Positions 1-5,404 of a stretch of 7,345 nucleotides of DNA are shown here, in pieces (within the stretch, counting starts at the first letter, position 1; each line of letters begins with the position of its first letter). The stretch is from assembly GCA_030620005.1 (NCBI GenBank), contig JAUXAJ010000258.1, positions 1 to 7,345 of the forward strand, read 5' to 3'. The DNA comes from Promethearchaeota archaeon. GTDB lineage: Archaea > Asgardarchaeota > Lokiarchaeia > Sigynarchaeales > SOKP01. The notes under the pieces are model-generated. The model saw only the letters and a list, made by a program, of their open reading frames with translations, made no database searches and was not told the origin of the DNA. The position numbers were made by a program, and so were the translations under genes.

Positions 1-491
1 TGAAAGAAAGGAGTGCAAACTACGGGCTTATCTATTAATTTTCCGACTATCAAGTTAATTAAAAGATTAAAATAAGGAAAAAATGTTGAATGGATTAAAG
101 AATAATTTAAATCACTTGTATTCAAAAAATAATCAATTAATTCCTTCATGAAAGGCCCATTTTCCAATAATTCCTTTAAGCAATCGTCTGATAAATTTAA
201 TGAATTATATTCCTTAATGTTTTTAATGTAAGTTATTCTATCTTCTAGCGAGATTTCGTAATTTATTGGAAATCTATTAATTTCTAAATTATTTACTTTT
301 TTAAAATATTTCTCCTTTTTTTTTATGATACGCCCTTTAGGATCCCGTAAAGCTTTAAAGTCAATTGCGTTTGAAGTAAAGATATCTATTTTTTGCCTTG
401 AACTTAAAAGTTCGGCCATTCTCTGTAGATAAAATTCTGCTCCTGAAATAGATGGGAAGTACCTTGTCGGAAGATATAAAATTTTTTTCAA
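1..491 (-). CDS. Glycosyltransferase family 4 protein, N-terminal part (runs off left edge)
   Basis: About 163 N-terminal residues are visible; the rest lies beyond the left edge. The protein opens with a short beta strand (KKILYLPTRYFPS), then a turn with G17-A18-E19 and a helix (FYLQRMAELL), then IDIFTSN. This is the usual start of the GT4-like N-terminal Rossmann domain (Glyco_transf_4 type). Near the visible end, LIHSTFFP followed by DKPVVCTPFF matches the family pattern of a 'hidden/heard' strand, helix and 'gkPvV.T' strand. Such enzymes transfer a sugar from an activated nucleotide donor to glycans, lipids or proteins; donor and acceptor cannot be told because the C-terminal donor-binding domain is missing. 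I chose the TTG at 491-489 because a TGA lies in frame 27 bases upstream and the next ATG would delete the first strand. The gene is divergent from the SWIM gene with only 45 bp between the starts. Family is fairly sure, start less so. Confidence 0.8.
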   Translation of the reverse strand, partial: MKKILYLPTRYFPSISGAEFYLQRMAELLSSRQKIDIFTSNAIDFKALRDPKGRIIKKKEKYFKKVNNLEINRFPINYEISLEDRITYIKNIKEYNSLNLSDDCLKELLENGPFMKELIDYFLNTSDLNYSLIHSTFFPYFNLLINLIVGKLIDKPVVCTPFF

Positions 492-509
492 GGTTTTAAA
501 GATCTTTTT

Positions 510-530
510 TTTGTATCAATTATATAATAA
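510..530. promoter_or_regulatory. AT-rich box in the 45-bp divergent promoter gap
   Basis: The stretch TATATAATAA (521-530) is nearly symmetrical. Read on the minus strand it sits about 26 bases ahead of position 497, giving a very short leader for the glycosyltransferase TTG at 491. On the plus strand it is too close to the ATG at 537 to serve that start, but would fit a start at the ATG at 588. This is positional inference from the archaeal TATA-to-start distance only. Confidence 0.35.
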
Positions 531-536
531 CATGAG

Positions 537-941
537 ATGCAAGTGTCAAAAAATTTTCTAGCGGAAATTTATTTGAGGGTAAACGAAATGGGAATTATCG
601 ACGATAAATTTTTAGCATATCTAGATGATTTTATTCCTAATATATCTGGAAGAGTACTAGAAACAATAAAAAGAGGAATTTCCAAATATATTTATAAACC
701 TTCAAATAGAATCGTTTGGGTTGCAATGGGAAAAAATGACGAGTATTTAATATATCCGAAGACTTTTTGTAGTTGTCATAATTTTTATAATCAAATCCTC
801 AATCAAAAGGAAAAAAACATGGTCGTTTGTAAACATATATTAGCCCAAATCATTTGTGAAGCCTTAAATGAATATAAAGAGATCGAATTAGATGATAGTA
901 ATTTTTCAGAACTAGTCAAGGATTTAAAGCTAAATTTCTAA
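537..941 (+). CDS. Small SWIM zinc-finger protein (COG5431-like)
   Basis: This 134-residue protein carries an exact extended SWIM signature CxCx(n)CxHxxA: C78 and C80 (FCSCHNFY), then C98, H100 and A103 (VVCKHILA). The metal-binding segment is preceded by KPSNRIVWVAMGKNDEYLIYPKTF, which resembles the archaeal small SWIM proteins grouped as COG5431. SWIM domains bind zinc and are predicted to contact nucleic acid or protein; a eukaryotic relative with the same extended motif, Sws1, works with Rad51 paralogues in recombination. A recombination role here is only a possibility. The N-terminal 50 residues look helical and the last 25 are acidic. The start is uncertain: ATG at 537 has no Shine-Dalgarno sequence, and the in-frame ATG at 588 (MGIIDDKF) fits the local TATA-like box better. 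The gene ends with a 12-bp tail-to-tail overlap with the PP-loop gene. Confidence 0.8.
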   Translation: MQVSKNFLAEIYLRVNEMGIIDDKFLAYLDDFIPNISGRVLETIKRGISKYIYKPSNRIVWVAMGKNDEYLIYPKTFCSCHNFYNQILNQKEKNMVVCKHILAQIICEALNEYKEIELDDSNFSELVKDLKLNF

Positions 942-1565
942 AATCTCTGCCTTTTTAATTGAATCGCTTATTAATTTGTTTATATCCACGTTTGACTCGG
1001 CAATCTTAATCTCCAGGGGTTTAGCGTGAGTTTCAGGATATTGAGGGTTATATTGACATCCTGCTGAGCTTTTAGAAGTTATTTCATAAAAACCTATAGA
1101 TTCATTTAATTTTATTACCTCCAATTTATTAAATCCGATCAATGGTCTCAAAATTACGCATTCTTTTATTAAGTTATTGTAGGCAAAAAGATTATCAAGT
1201 GTTTGGCTCGCTTGTTCTCCCAAAATATCCCCGGTTACGATAAAATTGGTCTTTTCAGATTGTCCGATTATTTTTGCAAATCGTATCATTAATCTTTTAC
1301 ATAATACACATGTTAATTTTCTATCACTTTTTTTTTTAAAAGTCTCTAAATTCGGATCGTGATTAATGAGATATAATTTACTTTCATTATTTGTGAATGT
1401 AGTTAATAATTTAACGAGTTCAATAATTTTTTTTCTCATTGATCGTTGGTGATCATCTGATGTCAAAAATGTAAGAAAAATCGGCTCAAAATTCTTCTTG
1501 ATCATCAGATACGCAGCTATGGGGCTATCCAAGCCCCCAGATAGTAAAGATACGAATTTTTTCAT
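930..1565 (-). CDS. Stand-alone ThiI-like PP-loop ATPase
   Basis: The 211-residue protein starts with the PP-loop ATP-pyrophosphatase motif SGGLDS (residues 9-14). It then follows the ThiI C-terminal domain closely: TCVLCKRLMIRFA (85-97), VTGDILGEQASQTLDNL (110-126), LRPLIGFNKLEVI (139-151) and a C170..NP..PETH stretch matching the ThiI 'C....P..P.T' region. ThiI adenylates U8 of tRNA and makes 4-thiouridine, and in some organisms also helps thiazole synthesis. This protein lacks the N-terminal ferredoxin-like and THUMP domains that bind tRNA and the C-terminal rhodanese domain, so it is about half the usual ThiI length. C86, C89 and C170 are candidate sulfur or metal ligands. Substrate is therefore open: 4-thiouridine with a separate THUMP partner, or another thiolation or adenylation. 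Convergent with the SWIM gene (12-bp overlap); the ATG at 1565 directly begins the motif-bearing strand and has no SD. Confidence 0.8.
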   Translation of the reverse strand: MKKFVSLLSGGLDSPIAAYLMIKKNFEPIFLTFLTSDDHQRSMRKKIIELVKLLTTFTNNESKLYLINHDPNLETFKKKSDRKLTCVLCKRLMIRFAKIIGQSEKTNFIVTGDILGEQASQTLDNLFAYNNLIKECVILRPLIGFNKLEVIKLNESIGFYEITSKSSAGCQYNPQYPETHAKPLEIKIAESNVDINKLISDSIKKAEILEI

Positions 1566-1639
1566 TAAAATGCAAAAATGTTTTTTATCTTATTTTATTT
1601 TGTATTACTTATATTAAGTTTATTTTTACATTTCTCAAA

Positions 1640-2248
1640 GTGATAACCATTTTAAAATATAGCTGCATGAAATGTGGTGCTTGTTGTGCTGTTTTAGAAG
1701 AATTCCAAGGAAAATATGTTAAAAGAATTCCTTTATATCCAGATGAAGTGGATAAGTTGATATCTATTGCAAAAAAACGAGGCGTGCGGTTTAAAGTTAT
1801 AGAAGATTTAATCTTTCCAGATATTTTAAATGAGAGAATCCTTGTAATTACATATAGAATAAATTTAGACAACCTTGAGGTGCGATGTCCCTTTTATGAT
1901 CAGGAGAATGGTTGTTCTGCTCACGATATTAAACCAATAGCGTGTCAGGCATATCTATTAGCCTTAAAGCGCGAAGACGCTTTCAGCTTTCAGCTTTCAG
2001 TTGACCCGTTATGTAAATATGTCGTAAGGAACTATAACGAGTTAAAGGGTGCTACTTTAGATACTATTAAAGAAATATTCAAAGAGGAGTATATGAAAGC
2101 TGAAAAATTTTACAAAAAAAATAAAAAATTACAACTCAAAATTAAAGAAATGGAATTTTTAAAAGAAATTGAAATATTGCGCGAAATATCACATGAAGAA
2201 TTTAACCACTATTTAAAGACTTGGGAACGATTTGAAATTCGAGTTTAA
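1640..2248 (+). CDS. YkgJ-family cysteine-cluster protein
   Basis: This 202-residue protein has the YkgJ/UPF0153 layout. The N-terminal cluster CMKCGACC gives C9, C12, C15 and C16. Further cysteines follow at C83 (RCPFYD), C92 (GCSAHD), C102 (KPIACQAY) and C125 (PLCKY). In this family eight or so cysteines bind a metal centre, zinc or an iron-sulfur cluster, and the biochemical role is generally unknown. The C-terminal part from about residue 135 is lysine- and glutamate-rich and predicted to be a long helix or coiled coil, an addition to the core domain. The start is a GTG at 1640, only 6 codons before the first cluster; an AT-rich box at about 1610-1620 and no Shine-Dalgarno sequence suggest a leaderless or short-leader transcript. 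It is divergent from the PP-loop gene (74 bp apart). A triple 7-bp repeat lies inside the gene at 1979-1999. Confidence 0.82.
   Translation: MITILKYSCMKCGACCAVLEEFQGKYVKRIPLYPDEVDKLISIAKKRGVRFKVIEDLIFPDILNERILVITYRINLDNLEVRCPFYDQENGCSAHDIKPIACQAYLLALKREDAFSFQLSVDPLCKYVVRNYNELKGATLDTIKEIFKEEYMKAEKFYKKNKKLQLKIKEMEFLKEIEILREISHEEFNHYLKTWERFEIRV
1979..1999 (+). repeat. Three tandem copies of GCTTTCA inside the YkgJ-type gene
   Basis: Three perfect head-to-tail heptamers are followed by one further G. They encode roughly A-F-S-F-Q-L-S in the region between C102 and C125. Because the unit is 7 bp, gain or loss of one copy would shift the reading frame, whereas three copies preserve it. Confidence 0.8.
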
Positions 2249-2257
2249 CTTTATATA

Positions 2258-2271
2258 ACCTTTAAAAAGGT
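2258..2271. repeat. Short palindrome just after the YkgJ-type gene
   Basis: ACCTTT and AAAGGT are perfect inverted arms separated by two A. The palindrome lies 10 bp after the stop codon of the cysteine-cluster gene, directly behind the TATA-like string TTATATAA (2251-2258, sharing its last base). It could be part of a 3' end signal or a regulator site for the region before the PAC2 gene. Short palindromes are frequent in AT-rich DNA, so this is weak. Confidence 0.3.
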
Positions 2272-2392
2272 ATTACGCAAATATATGTCGGATTATTACT
2301 GTAATGATTAATTGCGCTTCTATCCATGTAATATTGTATTTATTAAACAATAAAAAAATAACTCTTCTTAATAACCTAATTTGAGGAATATT

Positions 2393-2408
2393 ACAAATAT
2401 TATATTTC
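2393..2408 (+). promoter_or_regulatory. Putative TATA region for the PAC2 gene
   Basis: The AT-only stretch around AATATTATATTT lies about 40 bases ahead of the ATG at 2444. With the usual archaeal TATA-to-start spacing, transcription would begin near 2425-2430. That would exclude the upstream TTG at 2381 and leave a short leader before the ATG at 2444 or 2459. Inference from spacing only. Confidence 0.35.
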
Positions 2409-2443
2409 TCAAAACTACTAAAGTTGAGAGATGCATTTTTAGA

Positions 2444-3277
2444 ATGAAAGATTGTATAATGGATGAAACTTCTGGAATTAGAACGATTATTCACTTTGAC
2501 CTAAATAAAGAGGATTTAAACAACCCACTTTGCATTATTGGTATGCCAGGTATTGCCGATGTGGGTAAATTCGCAATAGACTCATTGATTGGGCAACTTG
2601 AAGCTAAAAATTATATGAATATTATCTTTGACGATTATCCTGCTGGGGCAATTGTAGATGATAGTATTTTATCTGTTCCAAAAGCAGAAGTTTTATTATG
2701 GAAAGATCCAAATAATGAGCGAGATATTATCTTAATCACGGCTGATGCGCAGAGTTTAACGCCAAAGGGCATTTATCGGATGGGATTCTTCCTTACGAAT
2801 TTTTTAAAAGAACTTGATATAAAATTAATTGTTGCTGTAGGTGCCTATCCCGTAAATAGTAATAACATAGATCTTAAAGTACCAAAAATTTACGTAACTT
2901 CAACAAACCGCAAATTGTTAGAAAAATTTTTAACAAGTAATAAATGCGAAAAAATACAAAAGGGCGTTATAATAGGTCAAAATGGATTAGTGCCATGTCT
3001 AGCAAAGGCGAGATTTAACATTGATGGACTAGTATTTCTTGCAGAAACTGATAATTTAGCGATGGTTAACGACGATATTACTGATTTAAAAGCTTCCATA
3101 GCACTTTTAGAAATGTTGAAGAAGTCCTTTACATTACCAATTAAAAAAAAATATTCCTTGGAAAAAATAGATGATTTAACGAAAAATCTCCAATTAAAAA
3201 GAGCTGAATTAGAAAAAGATCTCGACATGTTTCAAATCATTGATACGGACGATAAGCGTAAATCGCTTTACATTTAA
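2444..3277 (+). CDS. PAC2-family protein (archaeal proteasome-assembly-chaperone-like)
   Basis: The 277-residue product shows the PAC2 fold signature: LCIIGMPGIADVGKFAIDSLI (residues 29-49, the family's 'G.PGig.VGk.a...Li'), then DDYPAGAIVDDSILSVPK (63-80), DIILITADAQS (94-104), IKLIVAVGAYP (126-136), VIIGQNGLVPCLAK (175-188) and DGLVFLAETD (194-203). Archaeal PAC2 proteins resemble eukaryotic proteasome assembly chaperones Pac1/Pac2, but their own role, thought to involve 20S proteasome assembly or binding, is not settled. Residues 240-262 form a charged C-terminal helix, as in many archaeal members. The frame stays open upstream to a TTG at 2381, but the added 21 residues look unlike the family N-terminus and lie over the likely promoter. 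ATG 2444 and ATG 2459 are both reasonable; neither has a good SD. A T-rich run follows the stop codon. Confidence 0.82.
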   Translation: MKDCIMDETSGIRTIIHFDLNKEDLNNPLCIIGMPGIADVGKFAIDSLIGQLEAKNYMNIIFDDYPAGAIVDDSILSVPKAEVLLWKDPNNERDIILITADAQSLTPKGIYRMGFFLTNFLKELDIKLIVAVGAYPVNSNNIDLKVPKIYVTSTNRKLLEKFLTSNKCEKIQKGVIIGQNGLVPCLAKARFNIDGLVFLAETDNLAMVNDDITDLKASIALLEMLKKSFTLPIKKKYSLEKIDDLTKNLQLKRAELEKDLDMFQIIDTDDKRKSLYI

Positions 3278-3287
3278 AATGTTATCC

Positions 3288-3309
3288 TTTCTTTTATTTT
3301 TCTTTATTT
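3288..3309 (+). terminator. T-rich terminator after the PAC2 gene
   Basis: Beginning 10 bases after the PAC2 stop codon is a pyrimidine-rich run containing TTT, TTTT, TTTT and TTT blocks broken by single C and A. Archaeal RNA polymerase ends transcription at such U-tracts without needing a hairpin, so this is a likely 3' end of the PAC2 transcript. Confidence 0.5.
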
Positions 3310-3313
3310 CATG

Positions 3314-3376
3314 AAGAGTTAAGTCATTAATTATGACTTTAGAAAAAGTTCCATTAAGACAAAAGAATTAACTCTT
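3314..3376. repeat. Inverted repeat between convergent PAC2 and rpo12 genes
   Basis: AAGAGTTAA (3314-3322) and TTAACTCTT (3368-3376) are perfect 9-bp inverted arms with a 45-base spacer. Inside the spacer, GTCAT (3323-3327) and ATGAC (3333-3337) form a second small hairpin directly abutting the left arm. The region from 3278 to 3427 has no gene that I can see; it may hold 3' end signals for both flanking genes. AT-rich arms of this size also arise by chance. Confidence 0.35.
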
Positions 3377-3427
3377 ATTAACCATTATAGAAGCATAATT
3401 CTTAATATCTAATTTTGACGAGAATGA

Positions 3428-3586
3428 TTAAAGAACCTTTATTCTTTTAATAACATCGGGCCGTTTCTTGAATAAAATGCGAAACCCGCAATGAGAGCAT
3501 TTTATCCCTGGTAAAGCGTTTAGTTCTTGCCTGCTTACTTCTTTACCGCAACTCTTTCTTGCACAAACGTACTTGATATTAATCAC
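3428..3586 (-). CDS. rpoP: DNA-directed RNA polymerase subunit Rpo12 (RpoP/Rpb12)
   Basis: This small gene encodes 52 residues. The protein has a zinc-ribbon with C8, C13, C30 and C33 (KYVCARKSCGKEV and GIKCSHCGFRI) and ends in the hallmark Rpo12 tail RILFKKRPDVIKRIKVL, matching the family's 'CGYRi.yK.Rp..vkrvka'. Rpo12 is the small subunit that binds Rpo3 and Rpo10 in the assembly platform of archaeal RNA polymerase and corresponds to eukaryotic Rpb12. Length agrees with the family (about 45-55). The start is a GTG at 3586, the only usual start codon between the upstream in-frame TGA and the first cysteine. The first cysteine pair is spaced C-x4-C, not the normal C-x2-C. It lies 152 bp downstream of the TFB gene on the same strand, so it may share its transcript or have its own promoter in the AT-rich gap. 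Confidence 0.88.
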   Translation of the reverse strand: MINIKYVCARKSCGKEVSRQELNALPGIKCSHCGFRILFKKRPDVIKRIKVL

Positions 3587-3738
3587 ATCATTCGTTATTA
3601 TTTGTTCTGATGCATTAATAAATCAATACTTTCAATTAAATTTTTTTGTTTTTTAACTAATGAGTATTGTATTAAATTGTTAACATTAAAAATATAACTT
3701 AATAGAGGTAATATCTGTATTAGATATCTAAGATTTAC

Positions 3739-4656
3739 TCACAAATTAATCTCATATTTTAAATGATTAACGAGTTCCTTGTATCTATTACGGATTGTTG
3801 CCTCTGTAACTCCGGCTGCCAAGGATATTTCTTTTTGTGTTCGGCGTTCACCTTCTTGAATCGCAGCAACATATAGTGCTGCTCCTGCCAGACCAGTTGG
3901 GGCCTTTCCAACAGTAATACGATGTTTTTTCGCCAAGCATAAAATGTTCGCGGCTCGATTTTGTGTCCTTCCTGATAGTTTCAATTCTGAACAAAACCTC
4001 GAAACAAAATTTACTGGAGAAGAAACTTGTATGTTTATTTTAAGTTCACTAAGGATTAATCGATAACATCTAGAAATCTTTTTTTTTTCTACTGAAGTAT
4101 ATTCTACAAAATCGTCTAAAGTCTTTGGAACGCCGTTAATTCTGCAAGATAAATATACGGAAGCAATCAACATTGCTTCAATGGATCTCCCCCTTATGAG
4201 ATTTTTTTGAGCCATTTTTCTATATATATGGGCGGTAGATTCTTTTATATCCTTGGATAGATTCAATTGGGAAGAAAATCTATCTAGTTCATTCATAGCA
4301 TGAGCTAAGTTTCTATCAATCGCTTTATTCGTTCTTGTTCGGGCGTTCCATTTTCTTAAACGATAAACATCAGCTTTCATTTTTGGACTAATCATTTTCC
4401 CATACGCGTCTTTATTCTTCCAACCAATCATCGTACTTAAACCTTTATCGTGCAAAGTAAGTGTCGTAGGTGCGCCCACCCTAACTTTTTTATTTGCTTC
4501 TTCTGAACTAAAAGCCCGCCATTCAGGACCAGAATCTATAATTCTATGCTTTATTACTAAACCACACATGTTACAAATGATTTCACCACGAGAATCGTCT
4601 GAAATTAAATTATTATTACCACATTCAGGGCAAAAATTTGAATTCATTTGAGACAT
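3739..4656 (-). CDS. tfb: Transcription initiation factor B (TFB, TFIIB homologue)
   Basis: The 305-residue protein has all TFB parts. The N-terminal zinc ribbon uses C9, C12 (FCPECG), C28 and C31 (CNMCGLV). The B-reader/linker follows with DSGPEWRAFSSEE (41-53) and RVGAPTTLTLHDKGLST (59-75). Two cyclin folds cover about 110-205 and 210-303. The second repeat contains the helix-turn-helix QKEISLAAGVTEATIRNRYKEL (274-295) that contacts the BRE upstream of the TATA box. TFB bridges TBP-bound promoters and RNA polymerase and sets start-site choice. The start is fixed by a strong Shine-Dalgarno GAGGAGG (minus strand of 4666-4672), 9 bases before the ATG at 4656; an in-frame ATG at 4674 would place the SD inside the gene. 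The product ends with TGA. Upstream is a divergent promoter region with a palindrome; downstream on the same strand is rpo12. A run of ten A (coding strand) encodes the K triplet near residue 192. Confidence 0.96.
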   Translation of the reverse strand: MSQMNSNFCPECGNNNLISDDSRGEIICNMCGLVIKHRIIDSGPEWRAFSSEEANKKVRVGAPTTLTLHDKGLSTMIGWKNKDAYGKMISPKMKADVYRLRKWNARTRTNKAIDRNLAHAMNELDRFSSQLNLSKDIKESTAHIYRKMAQKNLIRGRSIEAMLIASVYLSCRINGVPKTLDDFVEYTSVEKKKISRCYRLILSELKINIQVSSPVNFVSRFCSELKLSGRTQNRAANILCLAKKHRITVGKAPTGLAGAALYVAAIQEGERRTQKEISLAAGVTEATIRNRYKELVNHLKYEINL

Positions 4657-4665
4657 AATATATTT

Positions 4666-4672
4666 CCTCCTC
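4666..4672 (-). promoter_or_regulatory. Strong Shine-Dalgarno sequence of tfb
   Basis: GAGGAGG on the minus strand lies 9 bases before the ATG at 4656. It decides that start over the in-frame ATG at 4674. It contrasts with most genes here, which lack a recognisable ribosome-binding site. Confidence 0.85.
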
Positions 4673-4711
4673 ATAAATATTCTCTTCCTATGTTTCTATA
4701 ATTAATTTAGC

Positions 4712-4721
4712 ATTTTTAAAT
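4712..4721 (-). promoter_or_regulatory. Putative TATA box of tfb
   Basis: ATTTAAAAAT on the minus strand would place the transcription start near 4690. That gives a leader of about 34 bases containing the Shine-Dalgarno sequence. Positional inference; no BRE consensus was tested. Confidence 0.4.
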
Positions 4722-4749
4722 GTTTGCGTTTTTAAGATTTATTGGTTAA

Positions 4750-4786
4750 TAAGATCAACATTTTTCTTTTTTTTATGTTGATCTTA
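4750..4786. promoter_or_regulatory. Perfect 12-bp inverted repeat in the tfb/zinc-finger divergent promoter
   Basis: TAAGATCAACAT (4750-4761) and ATGTTGATCTTA (4775-4786) are perfect inverted copies separated by 13 bases that are all T except one C. The repeat lies 94 bp upstream of the tfb ATG and 40 bp upstream of the zinc-finger gene, directly in front of that gene's AT-rich box. Possible roles are an operator for a dimeric regulator acting on one or both genes, or, if transcribed, a hairpin with a pyrimidine (plus strand) or purine (minus strand) loop. The arms contain mixed bases, unlike the chance A/T palindromes elsewhere in the window. Confidence 0.6.
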
Positions 4787-4791
4787 AATCA

Positions 4792-4804
4792 AAAATTTTT
4801 AAAA
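4792..4804 (+). promoter_or_regulatory. Putative TATA box of the zinc-finger gene
   Basis: The string AAATTTTTAAAAG centres about 28 bases upstream of the ATG at 4827. This is the spacing expected for a leaderless archaeal transcript, and no Shine-Dalgarno sequence is present before that ATG. Confidence 0.45.
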
Positions 4805-4826
4805 GAATAATATTTTCTTTCATATA

Positions 4827-5303
4827 ATGCGACATTTTTATAAATCACATGGGAAGCACTGTTATCTTCGTTCTTTTCAAACAACTTGCCCAAGATGCGG
4901 TAAAGATGTAATCTATTGGGAATGCACGCATGGAAGCAAGGTTTTTTTCCAGTATCCCCCTTACGGAAAACTATTAAGACATATTTGTCGGAAGTCTATC
5001 GGAAAAAATATAAAAAATAAGTATCCAGTCATTGTTAAAAAACCAAAAGGATTGTTAATAGAACCTTCTTCTAAATGTCCAATATGCGGAAAATTATTTA
5101 AAAACGAGAAGAATTTAGCAGATCACCTAAAATCCTCCAATCGAAACGATGAGCTTCATAATATGTTTATTAATAAAGAATTAATTAAAGAATATTTTTC
5201 TGGAAAATTTCACACAACTCACAATGGATTAAAAATTTTTTTTAAAAATTCAGAGCAAGGTTCAAAATTTGGAAGAATAAATCTAAAAAAAAGAAACAAA
5301 TAA
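4827..5303 (+). CDS. Zinc-finger protein with two metal-binding modules, function unknown
   Basis: The basic 158-residue protein has two separate zinc-binding regions. The first, residues 21-54, has C21, C24 (TCPRCGKDV), C33 (WECTHGSKVFF) and H52/C54. Its 'CP.CG..V......GSkVFF' pattern resembles a small zinc ribbon seen in many uncharacterised prokaryotic proteins. The second, residues 84-111, begins like a classical C2H2 finger: C84, C87 (KCPICGKLF), then H100 after 12 residues, but the next histidine is H111, ten residues on. The tail is lysine-rich (GRINLKKRNK). DNA or RNA binding is plausible from charge and fingers but not shown. The ATG at 4827 has no SD and sits 28 bases behind an AT-rich box, so the mRNA is probably leaderless. 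It is divergent from tfb and shares a promoter region containing a 12-bp inverted repeat. I do not recognise a named family. Confidence 0.7.
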   Translation: MRHFYKSHGKHCYLRSFQTTCPRCGKDVIYWECTHGSKVFFQYPPYGKLLRHICRKSIGKNIKNKYPVIVKKPKGLLIEPSSKCPICGKLFKNEKNLADHLKSSNRNDELHNMFINKELIKEYFSGKFHTTHNGLKIFFKNSEQGSKFGRINLKKRNK

Positions 5304-5331
5304 ATTTTTTAATAAGAATTTTATAGATATA

Positions 5332-5338
5332 TTTATAA
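5332..5338 (+). promoter_or_regulatory. Possible TATA box for the Roadblock/membrane gene pair
   Basis: TTTATAA within an AT-rich stretch lies about 70 bases upstream of the ATG at 5405. It would start transcription near 5360 and leave a leader of about 45 bases holding the ribosome-binding site. Other AT-rich strings nearby could serve equally. Confidence 0.3.
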
Positions 5339-5392
5339 TTGAATTTTATTTTTTTTGAAACAATATCATAAAACTGTGAATAAAAACAAAAC

Positions 5393-5397
5393 GAGGT
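5393..5397 (+). promoter_or_regulatory. Shine-Dalgarno sequence of the Roadblock-like gene
   Basis: GAGGT lies 7 bases before the ATG at 5405. A nearer out-of-frame ATG at 5401 opens only a five-codon frame, so this site supports 5405 as the start. Confidence 0.7.
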
Positions 5398-5404
5398 AAA
5401 ATGA

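Noticed and set aside
1609..1872. Open frame of 87 codons on the minus strand
   Set aside because: It lies antisense to the start of the cysteine-cluster gene, whose eight cysteines and family motifs are convincing; its own translation shows no family pattern.
2381..2443. TTG-initiated N-terminal extension of the PAC2 protein
   Set aside because: The 21 added residues do not resemble the family N-terminus and overlap the most likely TATA region; ATG at 2444 or 2459 is more plausible.
2273..2494. Open frame of 73 codons on the minus strand
   Set aside because: It covers the AT-rich promoter region and the start of the PAC2 gene; composition is low-complexity and no motif is visible.
2977..3228. 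Open frame of 83 codons on the minus strand
   Set aside because: It is fully antisense to the PAC2 C-terminal part and has no recognisable features.
3278..3427. Possible small RNA or tRNA between PAC2 and rpo12
   Set aside because: The stretch is AT-rich with only short AT-heavy stems; no tRNA cloverleaf, T-loop motif or GC-rich core was seen.
3587..3738. Additional small gene between rpo12 and tfb
   Set aside because: I found no frame with a family motif; the stretch is very AT-rich and is better explained as spacer and promoter for rpo12.
4657..4674. Six-residue upstream extension of TFB from the ATG at 4674
   Set aside because: Its codons consist of the Shine-Dalgarno sequence GAGGAGG that properly precedes the ATG at 4656.
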